NCBI GenBank assembly: GCA_031409955.1
Contig: JANNYF010000359.1
Coordinates: 9,312 to 73,311 of the forward strand
DNA length: 64,000 nucleotides
Reading direction: 5' to 3'
Source of the DNA: JAFDVL01 sp031409955
Lineage (GTDB): Bacteria; Acidobacteriota; Blastocatellia; RBC074
The notes below the pieces were generated by a model. It worked only from the letters and a program-made list of their open reading frames with translations, had not been told where the DNA came from and searched no databases. Every line of letters starts with the position of its first letter. Within the stretch, counting starts at the first letter, position 1. The position numbers and the translations under genes are program-made. Positions 32,553 through 42,378 of the stretch are shown one piece after another.

Positions 32553-35500
32553 ATGCGTATGAAACTGTTCTTCCTTTTTGCGCTGCTCGTTGTTCTTTGT
32601 ACAGGAACAGGCCTCGCGCAAACCACGAGCGGCTCAATTGCCGGCAATGTCACTGACCCGCAACAGGCCGCCGTGGCCAATGCGACCGTCACCATCACGG
32701 ATGAAGCCAGAGCGTTCACCCAAACCGTGACGGCTGATAGTAGCGGACGCTTTGTCTTCCCAACCTTATCCCCCAGCACCTATAAGCTGACCATCGAAGC
32801 CAAAGGCTTCAAGAAATCGGAACGCACCGGCCTTTTGCTGGTGGCGAATGACAAGATGACGCTTGGCGAAGTGGCGCTGGAAGTTGGCGGCGCGAATGAA
32901 ACCGTGACGATCACAGCCGAAGCAACGCTCGTCCAATCCGAGAGCGCCGAACGCTCACACGCGATTCAAGGTGAGATCGTGCGCAACATCGCAGTCAACG
33001 GACGCGGATTCGTGAATCTGGCTTCGATTGCCACGGGTGTTGTTTTCAATAACAACGTCGGCAATAGTGACGCTATCACCAACGTCTCAGCGAACGGCTT
33101 ACGCACCAGCGCAAATAATCTGGCACTGGATGGCGTCTCCATCGTAGACACTGGAAACAACGGCACAATGATTAGCGTCAACCTCGACGCCATTGCCGAA
33201 TTCAAAGTGCTGACCTCGAACTATCAGGCGGAGTATGGTCGTTCGGCGGGCGCACAAATCAGCGCCGTGACACGCGGTGGCACGAAAGATTTTCACGGTT
33301 CGTTTTATGCGTTTCGTCGTCACGATGGAATGAACGCGAACACCTGGATCAACAACCGCAACAGTACACCGACCGCTAGAGTCAATAAGCCGCGTCTGGA
33401 TCAACGCGACATCGGCTACACGATTGGGGGCCCGGTCTATATTCCGAAGCTGTTCAATGAAAACAAAGACAAGTTCTTTTTCTTCTTCAGTCAGGAACAT
33501 CAAAAACGGTTCACCCCTCCTGGTGCTCCTGTGAATGTGCGTGTGCCAACGGCACTCGAACGCGCGGGAGATTTCTCGCAAACCACCGACAATGCAGGCG
33601 CGTTGTACCCTTACATCAAGGATTACACGCTCAATCTGCCCTGCAATGCCACTACCCAAACGGGCTGTTTCAGAGATGGCGGTGTGTTGGGTAAAATTCC
33701 TGCCAATCGGCTTTATGCGTTGGGGCAGAAAATCCTGGCGATTTATCCCCTCCCGAATTTTAGCCAAGCGGGCGCGAACTTTAACTACCAGACGCAGGAA
33801 CCGACCAATGCTCCGCAGCGCCAGGATTTGTATCGTGGCGACTGGAACATTAGTGAAAAATGGCACGGGACAGGGAAGTATCTCTACAACAAGAACGGCC
33901 CAATTCAACCTTACGGATCATTCGTGTTGGCGACGAACCTGCCTGATTATGCTTCGAAACAGCCGGGCAACCGCTATACCGTAACAGGTACGGTGACAGG
34001 CTCACTAAGCCCAACTTCAGTGTTGGAAGTTACCTTTGGACAAAGCCATAACTTTATTGACATTTTACCGACCAACCCGAAATTCAATAAAGCTGGCTTG
34101 GGGCTGACGGGCATTCCGGTGTTATTCCCCGGTGCTGTCCAGCTTGATTTGCCGCCGCAATTCAACTACGGCGGACGCGTGGCCAATGCTCCGAATATCG
34201 GTTCCAACAATGCGCCGTTCTATAACTTCAATACGACGCGCGATTGGTCAGGTAACCTGTCGAAGATTGCTGGCTCGCACAGCCTCAAGTTTGGCGGGTT
34301 TTGGCAGAACAGCTTCAAACCACAAAGCAGTTTCGCCAACAATAATGGTCAATACAATTTCTCTGATAATACCAGCAACCCGTTTGATACCCAGTTTGCT
34401 TTTGCCAACGCGATAACGGGTGTCTATAACACGTTCAATCAGGCTTCGGCGTATGTCATCGGTAAATATCGGTACAACAACGTCGAATTCTATGCGCAGG
34501 ACAACTGGAAAGTGTCGAGCAAATTGACGTTTGATTACGGCATGCGTTTCTATTGGATTCAGCCGCAATTTGACGAAGATTTGCAGGCGTCGAACTTCCT
34601 TCCTGAACGTTACAATGCGGCGTCGGCGTCGGCACTATATCGCCCTGTCTGTATTGGCAACACCAATCCATGCACGGGTGATAATCGTCGGGCGGTTGAT
34701 CCGCGTCTGCAAGTCGCTGGTTTCGTTCCCTCCGCGACCAATACTCTCGCCAGTGTTTTCATTGGTCGGCTGGTTCCGAACAGCGGCACGTTGACGAATG
34801 GCGTGTTACAGGCCGGAGCTGGTTTGGAAAAAGGTGTTTACCGCAATCGTGGGATTCAATTTGCTCCTCGTTTTGGGTTCGCGTATGACGTGTCGGGCGA
34901 ACAATCGTTGGTGATTCGTGGCGGCATCGGCGTTTTCTATGATCGCCCACAAGGCAACACGGTCTTTGACCTTGTTCGCAACCCACCTGTAACGCTGGAA
35001 CCGACGTTGAACTTTGGTCTTATACAACAACTCAATCAGGGGCAGCTTTTGCTTGCTCCGCCCAGCCTGGTTGCCTTTGACCGCAAAGGCAAAGTGCCGA
35101 CCAGCTATGCCTATAACGTAGGCATTCAATACAAAGTACCCTTTGATGCCGTGCTGGACATTTCGTATGTCGGTACGTCAGCACAGCATCAACTACAACG
35201 TCGCAACATCAATGCTCCGGCCTATGGCGCAGGATATGCGGCAGCCAATCAAGACCCAACGCTGGCCGCCAGCACCACTGGTTCAGCGGCCTTGCCGGTT
35301 GACTTCCTGCGTCCGTACCAAGGCTTCGGCAATATTTCGTTTATCGAACCATCCTCAAGCTCCAACTACCATTCGCTGCAAACTTCGCTTCAGCGTCGTT
35401 ACACGAAAGGCTTGTTATTAGGTGTGAATTACACCTGGAGCAAGGTGTTAGGAACGCAGTCTGCTGACTTGCCAGGCATCGCTGGCTTCGGCGCACCGCA

Positions 35501-36140
35501 CAATCTGAATCAACGCCGCGCCAATTATGGACCATTGGACTTTGACCGTCCGCATAACTTCAACGTCAACTGGGTCTGGGATTTGCCGAAAGGCACCGAC
35601 AACGCTGGGTTGGGGTATGTGCTGAACGGCTGGCAATTGTCAGGCATCTTCCGTTACGTGACGGGTGAGCCTTACAATATTGGAGCCACGGTTAATGGCC
35701 TCTCTTCTTATGGCTTGACTGGCACGGCGCAACTCGAAGGCCATCGCGTTGTCTTGCTGAAAAATCCAGGCAAAGGCAACAACAGCAACCCGTATCAACA
35801 GCTCGACGTGACGGCGTTTGCATCGCCTAACTTCGGCAGTTTCAGCTATGAGTCGGGGCGCAACTTTTTGCGTTATTCTCCAATCAATAGCTGGGATTTG
35901 GCGCTCTCAAAAGAATTTCGGATTAAAGAAAGAACAAAATTTGAAATTCGCTTGGATGCCTTTAATGCGCTGAACCATACGCAATTTAATGGTATCAATA
36001 CGGGTGCGACTTTTTCCGGCCCGAATAGTACAACCATCACGAACCTGGCTAATGAGCAGACCAATCGTGGTGGCTTCGGAGCTGTAACTTCGGTGCGTCT
36101 GCCACGTAATATGCAACTTTCGGCACGGTTTGAATTCTAA
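32553..36140 (+). CDS. Oar-like TonB-dependent receptor with N-terminal carboxypeptidase-regulatory domain
   Basis: A 1195-residue outer-membrane protein. Signal peptide 1-23 (LFFLFALLVVLCTGTGLAQ); carboxypeptidase-regulatory-like Ig fold about 25-110 (GSIAGNVTDPQQAAVANATV, GRFVFPTLSPSTYKLTIEAKGF); plug domain about 115-260 (LALDGVSIVDTGNNG, FKVLTSNYQAEYGRSAGAQI); then a long beta-barrel ending in the aromatic-terminated strand LSARFEF. Proteins of this type are expanded in Acidobacteria and are thought to import carbohydrates or peptides. GGAG precedes the ATG. It opens a long same-strand island of periplasmic enzymes, which it may feed. Confidence 0.93.
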   Translation: MRMKLFFLFALLVVLCTGTGLAQTTSGSIAGNVTDPQQAAVANATVTITDEARAFTQTVTADSSGRFVFPTLSPSTYKLTIEAKGFKKSERTGLLLVANDKMTLGEVALEVGGANETVTITAEATLVQSESAERSHAIQGEIVRNIAVNGRGFVNLASIATGVVFNNNVGNSDAITNVSANGLRTSANNLALDGVSIVDTGNNGTMISVNLDAIAEFKVLTSNYQAEYGRSAGAQISAVTRGGTKDFHGSFYAFRRHDGMNANTWINNRNSTPTARVNKPRLDQRDIGYTIGGPVYIPKLFNENKDKFFFFFSQEHQKRFTPPGAPVNVRVPTALERAGDFSQTTDNAGALYPYIKDYTLNLPCNATTQTGCFRDGGVLGKIPANRLYALGQKILAIYPLPNFSQAGANFNYQTQEPTNAPQRQDLYRGDWNISEKWHGTGKYLYNKNGPIQPYGSFVLATNLPDYASKQPGNRYTVTGTVTGSLSPTSVLEVTFGQSHNFIDILPTNPKFNKAGLGLTGIPVLFPGAVQLDLPPQFNYGGRVANAPNIGSNNAPFYNFNTTRDWSGNLSKIAGSHSLKFGGFWQNSFKPQSSFANNNGQYNFSDNTSNPFDTQFAFANAITGVYNTFNQASAYVIGKYRYNNVEFYAQDNWKVSSKLTFDYGMRFYWIQPQFDEDLQASNFLPERYNAASASALYRPVCIGNTNPCTGDNRRAVDPRLQVAGFVPSATNTLASVFIGRLVPNSGTLTNGVLQAGAGLEKGVYRNRGIQFAPRFGFAYDVSGEQSLVIRGGIGVFYDRPQGNTVFDLVRNPPVTLEPTLNFGLIQQLNQGQLLLAPPSLVAFDRKGKVPTSYAYNVGIQYKVPFDAVLDISYVGTSAQHQLQRRNINAPAYGAGYAAANQDPTLAASTTGSAALPVDFLRPYQGFGNISFIEPSSSSNYHSLQTSLQRRYTKGLLLGVNYTWSKVLGTQSADLPGIAGFGAPHNLNQRRANYGPLDFDRPHNFNVNWVWDLPKGTDNAGLGYVLNGWQLSGIFRYVTGEPYNIGATVNGLSSYGLTGTAQLEGHRVVLLKNPGKGNNSNPYQQLDVTAFASPNFGSFSYESGRNFLRYSPINSWDLALSKEFRIKERTKFEIRLDAFNALNHTQFNGINTGATFSGPNSTTITNLANEQTNRGGFGAVTSVRLPRNMQLSARFEF

Positions 36141-36157
36141 ACCGACCGATCATTATC

Positions 36158-36193
36158 CCCGGCGTTGAGTTGTAACCCACAAACAACGCCGGG
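36158..36193 (+). terminator. Hairpin after the receptor gene, possible terminator
   Basis: CCCGGCGTT (36158-36166) pairs with AACGCCGGG (36185-36193), with further pairing of TTGT and ACAA inside. It lies 17 nt after the receptor stop. The U tract is poor, so it may be a stabilising or rho-assisted structure. A second, weaker dyad CACTGCCG/CGGCAGTG is at 36219-36226 and 36265-36272. Confidence 0.55.
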
Positions 36194-36339
36194 CGTCTTA
36201 GCAATTCAATCCTTGCAACACTGCCGTCTGATTTGGGAAAGTTTTCGACCCTGCCCTGCCCAGGCGGCAGTGCTGTAAGAAATCTCCGCAGTTCAAACCT
36301 ACGAATTTCAATGTTAGTTACTAACCTGGAGGAACAACC

Positions 36340-36792
36340 ATGAGTCGAAACGTCTGGAAACTTGCCGTGATTGCAGTGCTTGCCTGCTTTACGATCACGC
36401 TGTATGGACAACAACAAGGCGGCCCGCCGCAAGGTGGCCCCCCACAAGGCGGCGGCTTTAAGAACCTGAAAGTGTTTCCGAAAGATATGGCGCGGCCACA
36501 ATTGATGGGCATTATGCAAGGCTGGACGCGCGCGCTCGGCGTCACCTGCAATCATTGTCACGGAGACGACAAGTCCACCGATGAAAAGCCGGAAAAAGAT
36601 GTCGCTCGTGCGATGGTCAAAATGATGATGAATCTGCGGCAAAACGCCACGGATTTTCTGCCCGACAATCGCATTGCGAAAGTCAGTTGCTGGACCTGCC
36701 ATCGTGGCAATGCCAAGATTGAATTGCCAGCACCGCCAACGCCTCCGCAAGGACAAGGTGCTCCGCCAGCGCCGAAGCCTCCGCAAGAATAA
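36340..36792 (+). CDS. Diheme c-type cytochrome
   Basis: A 150-residue exported protein: signal peptide (KLAVIAVLACFTITLYG), Gly/Pro/Gln linker, two heme-binding motifs CNHCH (70-74) and CWTCH (117-121), and a Pro-rich C-terminal tail. The pattern of a small domain with GVTCNHCH and SCWTCHRG resembles the photosynthetic reaction-centre cytochrome subunit family, which in Acidobacteria is used as a general periplasmic electron carrier. It may accept electrons from the PQQ dehydrogenases encoded downstream. GGAGG lies before the ATG. Confidence 0.88.
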   Translation: MSRNVWKLAVIAVLACFTITLYGQQQGGPPQGGPPQGGGFKNLKVFPKDMARPQLMGIMQGWTRALGVTCNHCHGDDKSTDEKPEKDVARAMVKMMMNLRQNATDFLPDNRIAKVSCWTCHRGNAKIELPAPPTPPQGQGAPPAPKPPQE

Positions 36793-36967
36793 TTGCACCA
36801 CGCAAAGAGGCGTCCAGGGGACACGCTTTCGGTTGGCTGTGCTGGGTCGCACGCAAGCTGAAGCTTGAACTCTGAGCGCCTCTTTTCAGTCTCGTTAATT
36901 TGTTTTCGGTGAGTCGTGGAAGGCTGCCAAAGTTTTCTACCTCTCACCTTTCCAGAAGGAGTTCCTC

Positions 36968-37507
36968 GTGAATCGTTCCCTAACAATTTTTCTCATGGCT
37001 ATTTTAGCGGTCGCCGCTTTGGCTCAAACAGGCGCACAACAACCGGCTGCACCGAATCCCAACCCGCTCAGCGCCGATGCGAAAGCCATGTACAACGGCG
37101 TCAAGAACAACCTGCTCAAGATGGCGGAGAAGATGCCGGAAGAACATTATGCCTTCAAGGCCACAGCGGATGTTCGCACCTTCGGGCAATTGATCGGACA
37201 CGTTGCCGATTCACAAGCGCGCACCTGCTCGGCGGTGAATGGCGAGCCGAAAAATTTGGATGCGGCGGCGAAGACCTCAAAGGCGGAGTTGGTGGCGGCT
37301 TTGAAAGAATCGTTCTCGCTTTGTGACAAAGCCTTTGATTCGTTGACCGATGCGAAAGCGGTTGAGACGATTGCGATGGGGCAACGACAAAGCACCCGCA
37401 TCGGCGCGCTCATCAGAACCGTATCGCACTCGAACGAAGAGTATGGATATATGGCCGTTTACATGCGGCTGAAAGGCGTCGTACCACCATCGAGCGAGGG
37501 GCGATAA
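36968..37507 (+). CDS. Exported DinB-like protein
   Basis: A 179-residue protein with a signal peptide (FLMAILAVAALAQTG) followed by a DinB-like four-helix domain (LLKMAEKMPEEHYAFKATADVRTFGQLIGHVADSQ, then GALIRTVSHSNEEYGYMAVYMRLKG). DinB proteins bind a divalent metal through three histidines. Here His is present in QLIGHVAD and VSHSNEEY, but the usual second His of the last HxxxH motif is Tyr, so metal binding may be altered. AAGGAG precedes the GTG start. Confidence 0.85.
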   Translation: MNRSLTIFLMAILAVAALAQTGAQQPAAPNPNPLSADAKAMYNGVKNNLLKMAEKMPEEHYAFKATADVRTFGQLIGHVADSQARTCSAVNGEPKNLDAAAKTSKAELVAALKESFSLCDKAFDSLTDAKAVETIAMGQRQSTRIGALIRTVSHSNEEYGYMAVYMRLKGVVPPSSEGR

Positions 37508-37530
37508 AAAAATTCCTTAGAAAGAAACCC

Positions 37531-38475
37531 ATGAAAAACTCTCTCTCCCTAATCTTGTTGTTCGCTGCTTTCATTCTTCCCGCAACCGCCGCCGCGCCGA
37601 TTCGTGTGATGTTGTTGGATGGCGAGAGCGGGGGGCCGTATCACAAATGGCAAATCATCACACCTGTGCTGAAAAAACAGCTTGAAGAAACGGGACTGTT
37701 TCAAGTAGACGTCGTGACCGCGCCGCCTGCTGGCGGAGATTTCAGCCACTTCAAACCGGAGTTCAGTAAGTATCAAGTCATCGTCTTCAACTACGATGCA
37801 CCCGATGAACGCTGGTCGGCAGAGTTGAAATCATCGTTCGAGCAGTACATCAAAAACGGCGGCGGGTTGGTGACGGTTCATGCGGCGGACAACGCGTTTG
37901 GCGGCTGGAAGGAATTCAACGAAATGATTGGCGTCGGCGGTTGGCGTGGTCGCACCGAAAAATCCGGGCCGTACTGGTTTTTCAAAGATGGCAAGCTGGC
38001 TTCCGACGAATCACCTGGTAGCGCAGGCAATCACGGGCAACGCACGCCCTATCAAATGACGATGCAGACGCCGACTCATCCGATCACGAAAGGATTGCCG
38101 AAAGTCTGGATGCATCAGGGCGATGAGTTGTATTCGAAATTACGTGGCCCCGGCAAAAATATGACCGTCCTGGCCACGGCCTTTTCCGATTCCGCCAATA
38201 AGGGGACAGGCCGTGACGAACCCATGCTGATGGTGTTGAGCTACGGCAAAGGACGCATCTTTCACACAGCGCTGGGACACGACATCGTGGCCCTGAGTTG
38301 TGTAGGGTTCGCTACGACGTTTCAGCGCGGCACGGAATGGGCGGCCATGGGGAAAGTGACGCAGAAAGTTCCGACGAATTTCCCGAATGCGAATTCCGTC
38401 AGCTATCGCGCCGACTATGCGGCAATGGATCCAAATTACAAGCGCGGCTTGAATGGGCTGGATGCCGCAAGGTAG
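37531..38475 (+). CDS. Exported ThuA-domain protein
   Basis: A 314-residue protein with a signal peptide and a ThuA-like (class I glutamine amidotransferase-like) fold: IRVMLLDGESGGPYHKW, QVIVFNYDAPDERW, YIKNGGGLVTVHAADNAFGGWKEF, HPITKGLP, GKGRIFHTALGHD. ThuA proteins are linked to trehalose and sugar-derivative use, but their chemistry is not settled. It lies 24 nt after the DinB-like gene and 31 nt before a cytochrome gene, so is probably part of the same transcript and handles a sugar-like periplasmic substrate. Confidence 0.88.
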   Translation: MKNSLSLILLFAAFILPATAAAPIRVMLLDGESGGPYHKWQIITPVLKKQLEETGLFQVDVVTAPPAGGDFSHFKPEFSKYQVIVFNYDAPDERWSAELKSSFEQYIKNGGGLVTVHAADNAFGGWKEFNEMIGVGGWRGRTEKSGPYWFFKDGKLASDESPGSAGNHGQRTPYQMTMQTPTHPITKGLPKVWMHQGDELYSKLRGPGKNMTVLATAFSDSANKGTGRDEPMLMVLSYGKGRIFHTALGHDIVALSCVGFATTFQRGTEWAAMGKVTQKVPTNFPNANSVSYRADYAAMDPNYKRGLNGLDAAR

Positions 38476-38506
38476 ATCAGCCTCTTAATCGTTGGTGGGA
38501 ATCGCC

Positions 38507-39346
38507 ATGTCTTATCAATCTAAATTTCGTAGTTTTGTGGTGCTGCTTTTCGTCGCACTGTTGCCTGGCTTGTTCGTAAAGAACCCCACCGCACAAGAAC
38601 CGGCGGGCGGCGGTGGGCGGCGCGGCGGCAACCTGCGCGAGTTTCTCGGTCTCGGCCCCGCGCCCGATGCGGCAGCCGCGAAAAAAGGAGAACCGTTGTA
38701 TAACCAGTCCTGCGCGGGCTGTCACGGCAAAGAAGGTCGCGGCGCACAGGCTCCCAGCCTGATTCGCTCCCCGTTAGTGTTGCACGATGAGAAAGGCGAG
38801 AAGCTGGCACCAATTCTCAAAGACGGGCGCGGAACCATGCCGGGATTTCCGAATTTATCGAAGGACGACGTTTACAATCTTTCGCAGTACATTCATTTGC
38901 AAGTGGAACTCACCGCAAATCGCGGCACGTATGGCGCCACCTACGCGTCACTGCGAAATCAAGCGACAGGCAATGCCGAAAAAGGCGAAGAGTTTTTCCA
39001 GGGCAATTGCACAAGCTGTCATTCCGCGACGGGTGACCTCGCCAAAATTGGCGCGAAGTTTCCCCAGGTTGCAGTGCTGAAGAATCGCTTCCTCTGGCCT
39101 GCGACGCCCGGCCCCGCCAAAGCAACCGTCACGACGTCTGCTGGCAAAACCATCGCCGGAACCGTCAAGACCAACAACGACTTTGAAATTTCCCTGTTGG
39201 ATGCCGAAGGCAAGTATCACTACTGGCCGCGCCCGCAAGTGAAAGTCGAGATCGAAGACAAGTTGACCGGACATCGCGCCCTGTTGCCGAAATACTCAGA
39301 CGCGGACATTAACAATCTCGCAGCCTATCTGGTGACACTGAAATGA
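38507..39346 (+). CDS. Diheme cytochrome c, partner of PQQ dehydrogenase
   Basis: A 279-residue exported protein with two cytochrome c domains: CAGCH (69-73) in the first and CTSCH (168-172) in the second. The second contains an inserted beta-sheet (TSAGKTIAGTVKTNNDF to KYHYWPRPQ), also present in the N-terminal domains of the fused dehydrogenase encoded at 49651. GGGA before ATG 38507 supports this start over TTG 38492. It overlaps the following PQQ dehydrogenase gene by 4 nt (ATGA), which implies translational coupling and an electron-transfer partnership. Confidence 0.9.
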   Translation: MSYQSKFRSFVVLLFVALLPGLFVKNPTAQEPAGGGGRRGGNLREFLGLGPAPDAAAAKKGEPLYNQSCAGCHGKEGRGAQAPSLIRSPLVLHDEKGEKLAPILKDGRGTMPGFPNLSKDDVYNLSQYIHLQVELTANRGTYGATYASLRNQATGNAEKGEEFFQGNCTSCHSATGDLAKIGAKFPQVAVLKNRFLWPATPGPAKATVTTSAGKTIAGTVKTNNDFEISLLDAEGKYHYWPRPQVKVEIEDKLTGHRALLPKYSDADINNLAAYLVTLK

Positions 39347-40977
39347 AACTGATCCGACTCTTACTCGCACTGGCATTCATGACCAGTTCGCTTTGCGCGC
39401 AAGGCCTTGACCCCAAGACGCTCACGCTCTTCAAGCAACCGGCGGATTGTTGGCCGACCTACAACGGCGATTATTCGGGGCGGCGCTACAGCGAGTTGAA
39501 GCAAATCAATCAAGCCAATATTGACCTGCTCAAAATTGAATGGATGTATCGCATTCGCGGCATCGGGCCACAGCGCGGTGTGGGCGATCCGGTCATCAAA
39601 TCCACGCCGCTGCTGGTGAATGGCATTCTGTATTTCACCATTCCCAATCACATCTTTGCGATCAACGCGCGCACCGGCGAACAGCTTTGGCAGTACGATT
39701 TCAAGGACGAAGGTGGACATCTGGTCGGGCAGCGCGGCGTTGGGATGTATGGCGATTGGCTGTACTTTGAAAGTCCCGACGGCTGGTTCATTTCGCTCAA
39801 CGCCAAAGACGGCAAGGAGCGGTGGCGCAAAAAGATTGCCGACGAGAAGCAGCAATATTTTACGACGATGGCTCCGCTCGTGGTCAAGAATCACATCATC
39901 ATTGGGGTCGGCGGCGATGCGATGGACGTGCGCGGTTATTTGGAATCGCGCGATCCCGAAACGGGCGAATTGCAATGGCGCTGGTACACGACGCCGGAGA
40001 AAATGGGCGATCCCGGTTCTGAGACCTGGCCGAATCTGGATGCGATGCATCACGGCGGCGGCATGACGTGGATGCCCGGCACGTATGACCCCGATTTGAA
40101 TCTGATCTATTGGGGCACGGGCAACGCGAACCCGGTTTTCGCCGGACAAAGTCGCAAGGGCGCGAATCTGTGGACGGCGTGTATCGTGGCGCTCAATCCA
40201 GACACGGGCAAACTGGTGTGGTACTTCCAACCTTCGCCGCACGACACGCATGATTGGGACAACGTCGAAACGCCCGTCCTCTTTGACGCCGTCATCAATG
40301 GGCAGCCGCGCAAATTGTTGGGGCAGGCCGCGCGCGCCGGATGGTTCTTCGTGTTGGATCGCGCGAGCGGCAAGAACCTGGTCTCCAAGCCGTTCGCAGG
40401 CACAGGCAATTGGGCGCTGGGCGTGGATGCCAAAGGCCAACCGATTCCGAACCCTGCGAAAGAACCTTCGGTGGACGGCACGATGATTGATATGCCCGCC
40501 ATGGGCGCGACCAATTGGCCTCCGCCGAGCTACAGCCCGCAGACCGAATTGTTCTACTTCAACGGCACACAAGGCTACGGGCTGGCGTACCTCTACGACA
40601 CCTCTGACAAACCGCAAGGCTACGGTGGCGGCAGCGGCGGCAACTTCGATACGAGTTCGGCCTTGTTTGCGCTGGACATTCGGACAGGCGCGATCAAATG
40701 GAAACATGAACATCGCGGCGGCGGCCCGGGCGGCGGTGGCGGCGGTATGAGCGGCGGCGTTTTGACCACCGCAGGCAGACTATTGTTCACGGGTGATTCC
40801 GGCGAACTCGTCGCGTTTGATCCCGCCAAGGGCAAACCGCTCTGGCATCAACGCCTGACCAGTGGCGTGAGCAACGGGCCTTCGACGTGGGAGTTGGACG
40901 GCAAGCAATATTTGATCGTCGGCGCAGGCGATACGCTGTATGCCTTGACGCTGGCCGGCAAAGGGAAAACAGAATAA
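39343..40977 (+). CDS. PQQ-dependent alcohol-type dehydrogenase
   Basis: A 544-residue periplasmic quinoprotein: signal peptide 1-20, then an eight-bladed propeller with tryptophan-docking repeats (TGEQLWQYDF, DGKERWRKKI, TGKLVWYFQPSPHD, KPLWHQRL). The catalytic region reads SPHDTHDWDNVE. Asp304 is the expected base, and Asp306 two residues later occupies the position that coordinates a lanthanide in XoxF-type enzymes. No cytochrome domain is fused; the preceding overlapping gene supplies two hemes. It would oxidise an alcohol or sugar to aldehyde, lactone or acid. A Gly-rich stretch (GGGPGGGGGGMSGG) lies near residue 465. Confidence 0.92.
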   Translation: MKLIRLLLALAFMTSSLCAQGLDPKTLTLFKQPADCWPTYNGDYSGRRYSELKQINQANIDLLKIEWMYRIRGIGPQRGVGDPVIKSTPLLVNGILYFTIPNHIFAINARTGEQLWQYDFKDEGGHLVGQRGVGMYGDWLYFESPDGWFISLNAKDGKERWRKKIADEKQQYFTTMAPLVVKNHIIIGVGGDAMDVRGYLESRDPETGELQWRWYTTPEKMGDPGSETWPNLDAMHHGGGMTWMPGTYDPDLNLIYWGTGNANPVFAGQSRKGANLWTACIVALNPDTGKLVWYFQPSPHDTHDWDNVETPVLFDAVINGQPRKLLGQAARAGWFFVLDRASGKNLVSKPFAGTGNWALGVDAKGQPIPNPAKEPSVDGTMIDMPAMGATNWPPPSYSPQTELFYFNGTQGYGLAYLYDTSDKPQGYGGGSGGNFDTSSALFALDIRTGAIKWKHEHRGGGPGGGGGGMSGGVLTTAGRLLFTGDSGELVAFDPAKGKPLWHQRLTSGVSNGPSTWELDGKQYLIVGAGDTLYALTLAGKGKTE

Positions 40978-40988
40978 GAGCAATTCCT

Positions 40989-42104
40989 ATGAACCATTCC
41001 ACTATCACACGGAGAGATTTTTTTATGCACGCTGCTGCGCCTTTGGCGATGACAGCGCTGTCGCCATTGGTGTCGGCCAACACTGCGCCGCTCAGCAAAA
41101 TGGGCGTCGCCTCCACGTCGTTTATGGGCGCAGAGATTGGTTCCAATCGGTTCCCGAACGCGCCTGCCCCTACGCCGCCGTCAGGGGGACAAGGCGCACC
41201 ACCAGCACCACGGTTTCGGCAGCGTGATGCCTTAGAGTTTTTAGAAAAATGTCACGCGCTCGGTGCAGGCGGCGTGCAAACGGGCTTGAATGGCGATTTG
41301 CAAAAGCTGCGCGCACGGGCTGATGAATTGGGGATGTATCTGGAAGGAATGATTTCGATTCCACGCAACGGCGATATGAGCGCACTCGAAAAAGGTCTGG
41401 CGGATTGCAAAGCCGCAGGCGTGACTGTCGCGCGGTGTGCGATGTTGGGCGGTCGTCGCTATGAAACCTTCAAAACGTTAGCTGAGTGGAAAGCCTGGGT
41501 GGATCAAAGTCACAATGCTTTGCGATTGGCGATGCCGATTATCGAGAAACACAAAGTTGTCGTGGCGATGGAGAATCACAAGGACTGGACGCTGGAAGAT
41601 TTTCTGCGCCTCTTGCGGACGTATCAGAGTCCCTACCTGCAAGTCTGTTTGGATTTCGGCAATAACATCTCGTTACTGGATGATCCGTATGAAGTAATCG
41701 AAGGCCTTGCGCCGTACGCCAAATCCACGCACATCAAAGATATGGGCTTGCAGCCTTACGAAGATGGCTTTTTGTTGTCGGAAGTTGTCTTGGGCGAAGG
41801 CATTCTGGATTTGCCGCGCATTGTGGCAACCATTCAAAAAGCCAATCCCCAAACCAAGTTTTCGCTGGAAATGATTACGCGCGATCCGCTTAAAGTGCCG
41901 TGCATGACAAAGCAATATTGGGAAGTCTTCCCCGACCGCAACGGCAAATATCTCGCGCAAACCGTGAAGTTGGTGAATGCGCGTGCGAGCCGTGATCCGC
42001 TCCCAACGGTCACACAGCTTTCGCCTGCTGACCGCGCCAAGGTCGAAGAAGACAATGTTAAGGCGTGTTTTCGTTATGTGGATGAAAAGAAATTGATTGC
42101 CTGA
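40989..42104 (+). CDS. Sugar phosphate isomerase/epimerase-like TIM-barrel protein with Tat signal
   Basis: A 371-residue protein. The N-terminus STITRRDFFMHAAAPLAM is a twin-arginine signal, so the protein folds in the cytoplasm and is exported. The body matches the xylose-isomerase-like TIM barrel (AP endonuclease 2 family): GAGGVQTGLN, VARCAMLGGRRYE, EKHKVVVAMENHKDW, LQVCLDFGNNISLLDDP, STHIKDMGLQPYEDG and FSLEMITRDPLKVP, giving likely metal ligands Glu, Asp, His and Glu. It starts 12 nt after the PQQ dehydrogenase. Periplasmic isomerisation or cleavage of a sugar derivative is inferred. Confidence 0.88.
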   Translation: MNHSTITRRDFFMHAAAPLAMTALSPLVSANTAPLSKMGVASTSFMGAEIGSNRFPNAPAPTPPSGGQGAPPAPRFRQRDALEFLEKCHALGAGGVQTGLNGDLQKLRARADELGMYLEGMISIPRNGDMSALEKGLADCKAAGVTVARCAMLGGRRYETFKTLAEWKAWVDQSHNALRLAMPIIEKHKVVVAMENHKDWTLEDFLRLLRTYQSPYLQVCLDFGNNISLLDDPYEVIEGLAPYAKSTHIKDMGLQPYEDGFLLSEVVLGEGILDLPRIVATIQKANPQTKFSLEMITRDPLKVPCMTKQYWEVFPDRNGKYLAQTVKLVNARASRDPLPTVTQLSPADRAKVEEDNVKACFRYVDEKKLIA

Positions 42105-42151
42105 GACCACGTTCCCTAGGCCAATAGCGCCAAGTTAGGATCAAGGCGGAA

Positions 42152-42252
42152 ATCACCTGACTCCTGATTCCCGATTCCTGACTCCTGCGCACCAAAACAG
42201 CTTTTCATTTTGTGAGCAGGAGTCAGGAATCGGGAATCAGGAGTCAGGTGAT
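42152..42252. repeat. 37-bp perfect inverted repeat (word hairpin 3)
   Basis: The arms 42152-42188 and 42216-42252 are perfectly complementary over 37 bases, with a 27-nt loop. Each arm is made of near-copies of CTGACTCCTGATTCC. It lies between the isomerase-like gene and the serine hydrolase. An 18-nt sequence just after it (42259-42276) recurs exactly at 52201-52218. Confidence 0.9.
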
Positions 42253-42378
42253 CCAGTCCCGTTGGGCAAATTATTTCACGCTGCCCTCTTTCTTCACGTA
42301 GTGGCAAATTGATTTGCTCTGCCAGGCAAGCGAATGAATTCATTACTACGTGTTTGTTTATTAGCAGAAAGAACCCCC

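Noticed and set aside
40887..40988. Upstream extension of the isomerase-like gene
   Set aside because: It overlaps the end of the PQQ dehydrogenase and is Arg-rich nonsense; the Tat signal begins at 40989.
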